Shown: positions 16,688-25,057 of the stretch, one piece after another | Position numbering within the stretch: position 1 is the first letter of the stretch | Layout: each line of letters begins with the position of its first letter | NCBI GenBank assembly: GCA_002746115.1 | Contig: NVXL01000028.1 | Coordinates: 1-44,908, forward strand | DNA from: Alteromonadaceae bacterium | GTDB taxonomy: Bacteria > Pseudomonadota > Gammaproteobacteria > Pseudomonadales > Cellvibrionaceae | Direction of reading: 5' to 3' | DNA length: 44,908 nt | Translations under genes and position numbers: made by a program | Notes under the pieces: model-generated | Database searches by the model: none | What the model was told of the DNA's origin: nothing | Seen by the model: the letters and a program-made list of their open reading frames with translations, nothing else

Positions 16688-16906
16688 ATGTCCTATCAAT
16701 GTCTACAGTGCGGTGCTAAGATTAAAGTGACGTCGACTAGTGGGGCGTGTACAGCTTGTGGTTCACATCAGCTCAGGTCGACTGGAAACGTCAAAGAAGC
16801 GAATAAAAAATCGGAAAAACCCTCTAAGACGGCAGCTGAGTTACTGGTAATGTTCTTGCTGTGGGGCTTGTTTTTATATGGTGTTTGGGATCAGTATTTG
16901 AGCTAA
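16688..16906 (+). CDS. Small zinc-ribbon membrane protein
   Basis: A 72-residue protein. The N-terminal half is a four-cysteine zinc ribbon (CLQC at about residues 5-8 and CTAC near 21-24). It is followed by a short Lys/Ser-rich linker and one C-terminal membrane helix (LLVMFLLWGLFLYGVWDQYL). This suggests a tail-anchored or inner-membrane protein with a cytoplasmic zinc knuckle. No specific family name can be given. CGGAG lies before the ATG at good spacing. A strong hairpin follows its stop. Confidence 0.8.
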   Translation: MSYQCLQCGAKIKVTSTSGACTACGSHQLRSTGNVKEANKKSEKPSKTAAELLVMFLLWGLFLYGVWDQYLS

Positions 16907-16910
16907 ATAT

Positions 16911-16932
16911 CGCCCGATCATGGTATCGGGCG
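16911..16932. terminator. Hairpin between convergent genes
   Basis: The arms CGCCCGAT and ATCGGGCG are perfectly complementary with a 6-nt loop, four bases after the stop of the zinc-ribbon gene and 26 bases before the ppiB stop. No T-run follows on either strand, so it is probably a shared barrier hairpin rather than a classical terminator. Confidence 0.5.
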
Positions 16933-16957
16933 AGTGGGTGTTCGTGTAAGCGTCTAT

Positions 16958-17452
16958 TTATTCGTTGATTATTGCTTTTTCAACGATAACGTCGTCCACA
17001 GGTACATCTTGGTGCGCGCCGCCGCTACCGGTTTTGAGGACTTTGATTTTTTTAACAACGTCCATTCCCTCAACGACTTTACCGAATACGCAGTATCCCC
17101 AACCTTGAGAGGATTCGGACTTAAAGTTCAAGAAGTCGTTGTCGCTCACATTGATAAAAAATTGTGCTGAAGCTGAGTGAGGGTCAGCTGTACGTGCCAT
17201 GGCGAGTGTGCCGACGGCATTTTTTAGGCCGTTGTTAGCTTCATTTTTGATCGAGTCACGACTGGGTTTTTCTTTCATGCCAGGTTCGAACCCACCGCCT
17301 TGAATCATGAATCCGTCAATGACCCGGTGGAATATGGTGCCATCGTAGTGCTTGTCTTTAACGTATTGCGAAAAGTTAGCCGCCGTTTTTGGGGCTTTTT
17401 CTTCGTCGAGTTCAATCACGATGTCGCCGAAATTGGTCGTAAAAGTAATCAT
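16958..17452 (-). CDS. ppiB: Cytoplasmic peptidyl-prolyl cis-trans isomerase B (cyclophilin)
   Basis: A 164-residue cyclophilin without signal peptide, matching the length of E. coli PpiB. It catalyses proline cis-trans isomerisation during protein folding. Active-site motifs are [13 protein letters not shown] (catalytic Arg), GTLAMART (the MA-R pocket), SASAQFFIN and the later [16 protein letters not shown]. The start [15 protein letters not shown] is the usual PpiB N-terminus. It is monocistronic and divergent from the GH1 gene. Confidence 0.96.
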   Translation of the reverse strand: MITFTTNFGDIVIELDEEKAPKTAANFSQYVKDKHYDGTIFHRVIDGFMIQGGGFEPGMKEKPSRDSIKNEANNGLKNAVGTLAMARTADPHSASAQFFINVSDNDFLNFKSESSQGWGYCVFGKVVEGMDVVKKIKVLKTGSGGAHQDVPVDDVIVEKAIINE

Positions 17453-17554
17453 AATCTACCTTGTTTTGGAGTCGAGAGGCTTGTGAGCGCGCTATTCTAA
17501 CGTATGTCTCTAGTGCTTAACAGTCGCTCGGTGGATTTTTGATGGCGCGCTTGA

Positions 17555-17590
17555 TTTTTCTCTGTAAGATATTGATTTTACAGGGAAAAG
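17555..17590. promoter_or_regulatory. Imperfect inverted repeat upstream of the GH1 gene
   Basis: TTTTTCTCTGTAA (17555-17567) and TTACAGGGAAAAG (17578-17590) are complementary at 11 of 13 positions across a 10-base spacer. It lies 113 bases before the GH1 start in the ppiB-GH1 divergent region. It could be an operator for a sugar-responsive repressor or an RNA stem. The binder is unknown. Confidence 0.4.
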
Positions 17591-17694
17591 ATTTTATTTT
17601 TCTCTAGGGTAATTTGGCGCGTAGTTTTCCCTTAGGCCTTTTTTGTTATGCTGTTGGCGTCTGAATTGTTTGTTTGAATACCTTAACTGAGTGA

Positions 17695-19102
<1,408 letters not shown>

Positions 19103-19104
<2 letters not shown>

Positions 19105-19136
19105 GCCTTACAAACTCGGGTGAATTTGTAAGGCTT
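19103..19136. terminator. Hairpin at the end of the GH1 gene
   Basis: AAGCCTTACAAA and TTTGTAAGGCTT form a perfect 12-bp stem with a 10-base loop, starting inside the stop codon. On the minus strand ATTCTTTTG follows, so it may serve the convergent metalloprotease gene as well. No strong T-run follows on the plus strand. Confidence 0.6.
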
Positions 19137-19197
19137 AGAGTAGGCTATTTAGGAAGGCTTATTCTAGGTGAGCTATTACTGATTTATTAGCACTATT

Positions 19198-20322
19198 TTA
19201 TTGTGCTACGAGGCCTTCAGCTGGAATCTCGCCATTAGCGCAGTAACCAATGTTGGTCATTCCTTGTGGCGCCAAATTTTGATTCCATTCCAGACCAGTA
19301 ACCGTAACTGTGCCGCCGCTGGAGGTCACATTGGAGGACCAGAAAGTGTAAATATCTGGGTTACCGGCTGCGAGGTTAAGCTCCCAGTTTTCGATGGTTT
19401 CCGCGGTGTTATTGGTGATGTCTATGTGTGCGCAATAACCGCCAACCCATACGTCAGTAGTAACCGCTATTGATAGCTCGCCTAGAGTGGTCGGGCTAGG
19501 AGTTGCTGTCGGTGTTGGCGTCGGAGTTGCTGTTGGCACCGGTGTCGCTGTTGGGGTAGGTGTGGGTATTGGCGTAGGTACGCTGCTGGCATAAAGCGTG
19601 TTAACGCCTTCGACATCTAATTTACTTAACTCATGAACTACGGCAGGTCGTTCGATATTCGTGAAAATGGGGATCGCGTAGTCACGTGATGGCCCTCCGA
19701 ATTCGTTGGTTCCACATACCGGTGCGGCGCCGCCCATTATTGAATAATAATCGTATTGAGTTAATAAAATAGCGGATGGCAGTACTTGGGTATCAGGAAA
19801 AACACAAGGTTCGGGTTTGGTCACTAAAGACCAATCAATACTGTAAGCCTGCCAAATATCACCGCGAGAGGATTCGTGTGGAAAACCTAGGACATGGCCT
19901 ACTTCGTGGAGAATCACTCGTAAACCCCATATGGAGCCGTCGCTTGCGGGTTGATCATCAACAGAGCCGCCAAGAGATATTAAGGTTTCACCGGTCGCCA
20001 TACCGATACTGCCTGCGTTAGATCCGATGCCGTTAGCATCAAAAATTACGCGTTTGTAATTAGGGTAGCTTGCAGCGTTGGCTGCGGTGCGTTCGGTGAA
20101 GCGAATATTGGTTCGCGATTCATATTCATCTAGCGCGTTAAAAAACCGCTGTAAAACCACCGGTGAATCCAAAACGCTCTGATCGAGAACGTAGGGGATG
20201 TCGGCATTGGGCCAAGGTATCGCGCTTGTATGTGTCCAAGCCGCGTGAGCCTGGTTTAGGCTAAATGCAAATACAGTGGCTAAAGTAGTGGATAAAGCGA
20301 TTCTTTTAATGTTATTTACCAT
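19198..20322 (-). CDS. Secreted matrixin-like zinc protease with C-terminal CBM2-like domain
   Basis: About 374 residues. The signal peptide is MVNNIKRIALSTTLATVFAF then SLNQAHA. The catalytic domain has the full metzincin motif HEVGHVLGFPHE (three His and the catalytic Glu) and a downstream YDYYSIMGG Met-turn-like segment, as in matrixin/astacin-type proteases. A Pro-Thr linker (coded by 19485-19581) leads to a C-terminal domain with W-V-G-G-Y-C, ITNNTAETIENWELNL and LEWNQNLAPQG, typical of cellulose-binding CBM2. It ends shortly after a last Cys. The start is uncertain: ATG 20322 gives the cleanest signal peptide, while ATGs at 20340 and 20424 extend it. A protease bound to cellulose may target plant or algal wall glycoproteins, which is an inference. 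Confidence 0.88.
   Translation of the reverse strand: MVNNIKRIALSTTLATVFAFSLNQAHAAWTHTSAIPWPNADIPYVLDQSVLDSPVVLQRFFNALDEYESRTNIRFTERTAANAASYPNYKRVIFDANGIGSNAGSIGMATGETLISLGGSVDDQPASDGSIWGLRVILHEVGHVLGFPHESSRGDIWQAYSIDWSLVTKPEPCVFPDTQVLPSAILLTQYDYYSIMGGAAPVCGTNEFGGPSRDYAIPIFTNIERPAVVHELSKLDVEGVNTLYASSVPTPIPTPTPTATPVPTATPTPTPTATPSPTTLGELSIAVTTDVWVGGYCAHIDITNNTAETIENWELNLAAGNPDIYTFWSSNVTSSGGTVTVTGLEWNQNLAPQGMTNIGYCANGEIPAEGLVAQ
19485..19581. repeat. Degenerate Pro-Thr linker-coding repeat
   Basis: GGTGTTGGCGT-like hexamer and dodecamer repeats encode alternating Pro-Thr/Ala-Thr residues joining the protease and CBM2 domains. Such linkers are common in secreted cellulose-degradation proteins of Cellvibrionaceae. 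Confidence 0.8.
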
Positions 20323-20720
20323 GGGTGTCGTCAGTCTCATTTTTATATGGCTTAATAAGCCGTTTATTATGTTTAAACTTTTGGATGCTTGGATTCCCTT
20401 CGTGACACTTAATGCGTGGCACATAAAATGATATGTTATCAGATGCCTTTGCTTCTGAGAAGCGTTTGGTATAAAAACATTTCACTCTAATAATTAAATG
20501 TTATAGCTGGTAGGGAAATAAAGCTTGATCGTCATGCTTGGCTTTGCCTGAGAAACGCTTAGGTGCTTGTTTTAAAGGGGGTTTTTGAGGTCGTCGGGGG
20601 CACAAAGGTATATTCCGTAAAAGTATTTTAAACCAATAAAAAGGAAATAAATAAAAACCCCAAAAAAAATGCTATTTTTTGGGGTTTTATCAGAAATATT
20701 AAATTAATTGGCTCTTGTGC
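20323..20720. other. Spacer upstream of the metalloprotease gene
   Basis: It contains the terminator at 20654-20688, a small perfect palindrome (GCTTCT, one base, AGAAGC, 20451-20463) and two related copies of CTGAGAARCGYTT at 20455 and 20548. These may be promoter elements, but the similarity is partial. No gene is seen, unless the protease starts at the upstream ATG 20424. Confidence 0.35.
20654..20688 (-). terminator. Strong bidirectional-type intrinsic terminator
   Basis: A 14-bp perfect stem (AAAACCCCAAAAAA with TTTTTTGGGGTTTT) encloses a 7-base loop. It has T-runs on both strands and lies 32 bases after the stop of the choice-of-anchor-A gene. This is the clearest intrinsic terminator in the window. 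Confidence 0.88.
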
Positions 20721-21881
20721 TTATGGTGCAGGCTTAACGGTTATGTCGAACCCAAGCTTAGTGAATCCGCCATTGTTATCTTGGACGATTACGTAAAGGT
20801 GGTAAGTGCCTTCGTCGCCGGGCATTGGATTCCAGGTAACTAAGCCGGTTTCACGGTCGATATCTAAGCCGGGAGCGCTTGGTTCGATCCAGGTATTATG
20901 ACGGAGGACGTCACCATCTGGGTCGATAGTTTTTGGGTCGTAGGTGTAGGTTTCACCAATAGTCACCATGGCTGGCGGCTCTTGGTTGGTTATGATTGGG
21001 TCATGGTTAACCGGTGTAATATTGAGGCAGCCTTCGAACGGTACATGATGAAGTTCCATGGGGCCTGCCCATGATTTGGCGATAACGGTTCCGTTAACAA
21101 AGCCCCAAGATACTTCTATGTCGGCTTTAGGCGCTAAAATACTTCCCTGCATACCAATGCTTGTGAAGTACAAAGACGTAGCTTCATAAAAGTTGTAAAT
21201 AATATTTTCAGCTTGAGGGTAAAGGTGGCTCAGCTCCATATCGCGAGCACCACCAGATTCACCATCTATGTTAAATACGACGGTTGCATCGCTTGGTATA
21301 CATTCAAGCATAAAGACGTTAGCGGCTAAAAATGCGTCGCCGTCGATATTGAAAACCTGAAGATCGCTTTCACAGTCACCGTGTAAAGACACGCCGTAAG
21401 AAAGGTAGTCGATTGTAGTATTGGCTTCTAAAGTACTTAAAGACTCGGAGAATGCATTTAGTCCATCAAACTGAGCATCGAAGTCAACACTGATAGGTCC
21501 GTTACTGCTGACTGTTGCGCCAGGCGCTAAACCGATCAGTTGGCTGAAGCCTGCGGTACTGCCACCAGCTTCGACACTGCCGCTATATACTTGGCCTTCG
21601 GTAAAGTTGATGTCGCCGCCGGCGACAAAGGAGATTTCTTCTGACGCGAGTGTCAAAGTAGAGGCAAGCCCGTAGTTTTGTAGGTCGACGTTACCCCCGG
21701 CTGCGAGGCGGCCTTGGATGTCGGTATATTGTGCGGTGAAATCGCCCTGAACAAAAGCGTTAAAGCCTTGAGCTACGTCCAAGCATTCCTCGACCGGTGT
21801 CGGGGTTAACGCAAAAGATATAGATGAAAGAGTGAGCGGGGCAATAGCGGTTAATATTTTGAATTTACTGATTGTTTTCAA
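20721..21881 (-). CDS. Secreted choice-of-anchor-A protein with Ig-like C-terminal domain
   Basis: A 386-residue exported protein. The signal peptide is about residues 1-24 (LTAIAPLTLSSISFA). Residues 30-290 match the choice-of-anchor-A domain: ECLDVAQGFNAFVQGDF, then AGGNVDLQNYGLA, and later MQGSILAPKADIEVSWGFVNG and GTVIAKSWAGPMELHHVPF. A putative Ig/cadherin-like (He_PIG-type) domain follows (about 297-386: NHDPIITNQEPP … DPDGDVL … GLVTWNPMPGDEGTYHLYV). Despite the family name, the C-terminus (VKPAP) shows no PEP-CTERM, LPXTG or membrane anchor. Such proteins are surface or matrix components of unknown function. It is a lone gene with its own terminator. Confidence 0.85.
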   Translation of the reverse strand: MKTISKFKILTAIAPLTLSSISFALTPTPVEECLDVAQGFNAFVQGDFTAQYTDIQGRLAAGGNVDLQNYGLASTLTLASEEISFVAGGDINFTEGQVYSGSVEAGGSTAGFSQLIGLAPGATVSSNGPISVDFDAQFDGLNAFSESLSTLEANTTIDYLSYGVSLHGDCESDLQVFNIDGDAFLAANVFMLECIPSDATVVFNIDGESGGARDMELSHLYPQAENIIYNFYEATSLYFTSIGMQGSILAPKADIEVSWGFVNGTVIAKSWAGPMELHHVPFEGCLNITPVNHDPIITNQEPPAMVTIGETYTYDPKTIDPDGDVLRHNTWIEPSAPGLDIDRETGLVTWNPMPGDEGTYHLYVIVQDNNGGFTKLGFDITVKPAP

Positions 21882-22068
21882 TGTCTCTACCTAAGTTATA
21901 GATTGTGTGGGATTTAATTAGCAGGTCTTGGCTTTAGCGTGCCCGCTGTAGTTAAGGGTGTGGTTAAGCGCTTGCTGTCACTTAAGCAATAAATAGACCA
22001 TGTTGGCGATTTTTTGTTGTATTTTGTTTTCAGGGTGAATATTGCGTGAGTTTTGCTTGAATTGGAGG

Positions 22069-22140
22069 CCAAAGGTTTAATGTTTAAGTCGGTTCGATGT
22101 GTGACACAAGTCGAAGAATGGCTTAAACCTTGGGTTTTTT
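22069..22140 (+). ncRNA. Nested hairpin with T-run: small RNA 3' end or attenuator candidate
   Basis: The outer arms at 22069-22080 and 22123-22134 pair at 11 of 12 positions (core AAGGTTTAA with TTAAACCTT). Inside, TTCGATGTG (22093-22101) pairs with CACA plus TCGAA (22105-22115, 2-nt bulge) across a TGA loop. Six T residues follow the outer stem at once (22135-22140). This is a plus-strand intrinsic-terminator shape with no plus-strand gene before it. It could end a small RNA transcribed from about 21.9 kb or be a leader attenuator 445 bases before hppD. No known RNA family is recognised. Confidence 0.4.
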
Positions 22141-22541
22141 CTTATGCATAATAGTTCTGTAAAAATATCTGACATGTGAAAAATATTATAAGTTCGCGAC
22201 TTCTTGGCATCTTGCTGCCGTGTTTTTTTGATCGGTAGCTTGCGTTGGGGTATCTACGTAAGGCTTGGTCGTGTTGTTCGTTGTCACCGTTCGGCCTCCT
22301 GATGTACTGGAGATAAGTGGGGAGCCATGTAAGATTTCCCGACATGAGCGCAGCTTGATTTAATAGAGTAGGGCTTAGTGGCCGGAGTGATAATTAATCG
22401 AATTGAGCATATAACAATCAATTGTATCGCTTCTCTAGGTTGATACCTATTTTATTGACGTGTTTTTTGTGGTGTGGTATTTGCATTAGTAGTGAGCGGG
22501 CGGTGCCATGTTTTGCTCGGTATCTTGCTAAAGTATTAGCC

Positions 22542-22563
22542 TTAATTGGCTGACCAATATTAA
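22542..22563. promoter_or_regulatory. Palindrome just upstream of hppD
   Basis: TTAATTGG and CCAATATTAA flank a 4-base CTGA centre; the inner ATTGG/CCAAT arms are perfect. It ends 21 bases before the GTG start, in the promoter or leader, and suits a repressor site or a translation-affecting hairpin. It does not match the TyrR box consensus. Confidence 0.35.
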
Positions 22564-22584
22564 TAATAGTTAGGGATATTCGCT

Positions 22585-23643
22585 GTGAATTATCAAGTCA
22601 AGGATATAAAACGAGCAGATTATGTTAAAACGTGCGGTTTAGCCTTTATTGAGTTTTCTGGGCCGAGACCCGAATTATTGTCAGATCAGTTTTTCCGGAT
22701 GGGTTTTGCAAAAACGGCAATTCATAAAACGCGCAGTATTTGCTTATATACGCAAGGCGACGTTCGTTTTATTTCAAATACGGAGACGGGCGGTCATACT
22801 GAAGCTTTTCGTCGTCAACATACGCGAGGTGTTAGTGCTCTAGGTTTTCGTGTTAAAGATGCAGCCGGGGCTTTTAAGCAAGCTATTGCTTTAGGAGCAA
22901 AAGAAGCTAAGTTAAGAGAGTATGACATTCCGGCCATCGAAGGCGTGGGTAGGTCAATTATTTATTTGGTTGATCAAAAATGCCAAAGTGCTCTTGATAG
23001 GGGCTTTGATTTTAGTCAATTCACCGCGTCCTGCGGTACTGGCCTTCATCGAGTGGATCATCTGACTCATAATTTAAAACGCGGTAATCTCAGTGTCTGG
23101 GTGTCTTTTTATGAAACGATCTTTGGCTTTAATGAAGTTCGCTCATTTGATATCGAAGGTAAAGCCACGGGCTTATTCAGTAAAGTTGTCGCAAGTCCCG
23201 ATGGGCAGCTAATTATCCCGCTTAATGAGTCTAAGGATGAGCACTCTCAAATAGAGGAGTTCCTCAACGACTACAATGGCGAAGGCGTCCAGCATATCGC
23301 TCTAACTAGTGATGACCTGTATAAATCTGTGAGCCAAATTAGTGATAATGGCATTGAGCTTCAAAATACACCTGATGCTTATTATGAGTTGGTTGACAAG
23401 CGTATTCCGGGGCATGGTGAGGACTTGGGTAAATTAAAAGAGCTAGGTATTTTAATCGATGGTGGTGAGGCTCAAGGTGGCGGTAAATTGCTGCAGATTT
23501 TTACCAAAAAAAGTATTGGCCCAATATTCTTCGAGTTTATTCAGCGCAAAGGTAACGAGGGTTTTGGCGAGGGTAACTTCCAGGCTTTGTTTGAGTCTAT
23601 CGAGCTGGATCAATTTCGTCGCGGCGTAATTGGGCTCGTTTAG
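22585..23643 (+). CDS. hppD: 4-hydroxyphenylpyruvate dioxygenase
   Basis: A 352-residue non-haem iron dioxygenase that converts 4-hydroxyphenylpyruvate to homogentisate in tyrosine breakdown, and on to pyomelanin in some marine bacteria. There are two VOC-type halves. Iron ligands are visible as H about 158 in VDHLTHNL, H about 237 in VQHIALT and E about 316 in FFEFIQRKG. The C-terminal GFGEGNFQALFESIELDQ is typical. The GTG start has AGGGAT eight bases upstream. No homogentisate pathway gene is adjacent, so it stands as a single-gene unit. Confidence 0.96.
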   Translation: MNYQVKDIKRADYVKTCGLAFIEFSGPRPELLSDQFFRMGFAKTAIHKTRSICLYTQGDVRFISNTETGGHTEAFRRQHTRGVSALGFRVKDAAGAFKQAIALGAKEAKLREYDIPAIEGVGRSIIYLVDQKCQSALDRGFDFSQFTASCGTGLHRVDHLTHNLKRGNLSVWVSFYETIFGFNEVRSFDIEGKATGLFSKVVASPDGQLIIPLNESKDEHSQIEEFLNDYNGEGVQHIALTSDDLYKSVSQISDNGIELQNTPDAYYELVDKRIPGHGEDLGKLKELGILIDGGEAQGGGKLLQIFTKKSIGPIFFEFIQRKGNEGFGEGNFQALFESIELDQFRRGVIGLV

Positions 23644-23653
23644 GTTTTGCTTG

Positions 23654-25057
23654 TTATCGTAACAGTGCTTCGATCAGTGTTTGCAGTTGCCCGCGCTTGG
23701 TTTCGTTTAAGCCTTTCGCGGATTTTTGCAGCAAACGGGTTAATTGTAATTGACGCGTTTTACTTAGATTCTCTAGCCAGTGTTTCTGGTCATTTTCCGT
23801 AACTACCATAATGCTTTTATCTGCGTGTACGCGGGCGGCAACGGCATGCTGATAACTCAGTGCGCGACCAAGAATCACAAAAGCAAACTGTAGGTTTTTA
23901 ACCGGACCTGCGTTTATTTTTTTCCCCCCAAGTGGTACACCCTTTATCTGGATATTCTCGGGCTTGGCGCTCGCAAATAATGACGCTGATGCGCTGAGTA
24001 GCCCACCCGCTAGCGCGCCGAGCATAAGTGAGGCGCCACCGACACTTGCATCTATAACAGCACCTGCTGCGCTGCCCGCAGAGGTCGATAAAATCACTAA
24101 GCTTTTGCGGCTTAAGCCAAAGAGGTACCAATGTGATTGATCGAATAAATCGTGATGCTCAGCATTTAGTGTATTTTCTTGGATGTCTAGACGCTGGAAA
24201 GCGTATAGGGTTTTAATTCGCTCACGTAGCGATTGCTCACGCTTGCGCAAAGATTTTTGATAGCTCGCGGTAATCTGTTCTCGAAGTTGCTGTGTCACGC
24301 TTTCGGGGGCGCTGGGGGGGACGGGGAGTGACTGTTGGTGGCTGAGGATGTCCGCGAGCGTCTCGGCAATAACGTAGGCGGTTTGTTGGCGGCAATGCGT
24401 GTTTTGCTGTCGAATTACGGCGATTGTGTCTTTTAGGACGCTCTGCCATTCCTCTTTAAGTTCTGCGAAGCTTGAAAGTATCGAGATCTGTTTGTCTAGA
24501 TCGGCGCTCATTGGGTTAAATACACGCACAATACTAAAATATTGTCCAAGGGCTTGCTGCCACTGTTCTACGTAGGTTTCACCGCCAATTGGGTTGATTA
24601 ATGCCATTCGTGGTTGCCCTGTCCACTGGAGGATGCTCATTTCCGCTTCGTAGCTTGGGTTATAAGGTTGCGAGCCGTCTACGACATAAATGATGCCTGT
24701 GTCTTTGTTTTTCACAATTGGGCGCAGTAGTTCTACTTCGTCCTTGAAGCGGCCGTTTTCTTGCGCGCAACTTTGATGCTGATCCACAAATGCCTGGACG
24801 GCGGCTGTGCGCATCGACGCATCTTTTGCGTAGTTTTGCAGCCACTCCAGTGCCTGCCTTGGCCTTTGGAAGCCAGGGGTGTCGTAGAGTGTGTAAAGGA
24901 TTTTTCCGTTAATATTAAATGGATACGCTTCGGACACCAGTGTGGTGCCCGAAGCGGCTGATATCGCGATACCGTCATGATGGGCGAGGGTCGCGACAAT
25001 GCTCGATTTCCCCTTGTTTGGGTGACCTACGACTGCAAATTGCGGTGCATCACTCAT
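23654..25057 (-). CDS. DUF3482-containing GTPase
   Basis: A 467-residue protein. The N-terminal G domain has the P-loop GHPNKGKSS (residues 11-19), a Thr-rich switch I (SGTTLVSEAYPF) and DTPG (about 59-62). NPIGGE appears where NKxD is expected, so the guanine-specificity motif is not standard. The C-terminal half carries DUF3482. It includes a helical region, a Gly/Ala-rich hydrophobic stretch (about 335-375, STSAGSAAGAVIDASVGG then LMLGALAGGLLSASASLF) that may insert in a membrane, and a basic tail. Its ATG overlaps the DUF2868 stop by 8 nt. The DUF2868/DUF3482 pairing recurs in proteobacteria; its role is unknown. Confidence 0.88.
   Translation of the reverse strand: MSDAPQFAVVGHPNKGKSSIVATLAHHDGIAISAASGTTLVSEAYPFNINGKILYTLYDTPGFQRPRQALEWLQNYAKDASMRTAAVQAFVDQHQSCAQENGRFKDEVELLRPIVKNKDTGIIYVVDGSQPYNPSYEAEMSILQWTGQPRMALINPIGGETYVEQWQQALGQYFSIVRVFNPMSADLDKQISILSSFAELKEEWQSVLKDTIAVIRQQNTHCRQQTAYVIAETLADILSHQQSLPVPPSAPESVTQQLREQITASYQKSLRKREQSLRERIKTLYAFQRLDIQENTLNAEHHDLFDQSHWYLFGLSRKSLVILSTSAGSAAGAVIDASVGGASLMLGALAGGLLSASASLFASAKPENIQIKGVPLGGKKINAGPVKNLQFAFVILGRALSYQHAVAARVHADKSIMVVTENDQKHWLENLSKTRQLQLTRLLQKSAKGLNETKRGQLQTLIEALLR

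Larger units (their letters stand above)
21882..22584. other. Long intergenic region upstream of hppD
   Basis: About 700 bases between divergent genes. It holds a structured RNA-like element at 22069-22140 and a palindrome at 22542-22563. Short ORFs here have no ribosome site or protein-like composition. Confidence 0.5.

Noticed and set aside
17281-17295. GGTTCGAACC resembling a tRNA T-loop
   Set aside because: It lies inside ppiB coding sequence and no acceptor or anticodon stems surround it.
20455-20563. Two copies of CTGAGAARCGYTT upstream of the protease gene
   Set aside because: Similarity is partial (about 12 of 15 bases) and spacing (93 bases) is not telling; kept only as a note.
22142-22345. 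67-residue minus-strand frame upstream of hppD
   Set aside because: No ribosome site, odd composition, and it abuts the structured RNA element; looks like chance.
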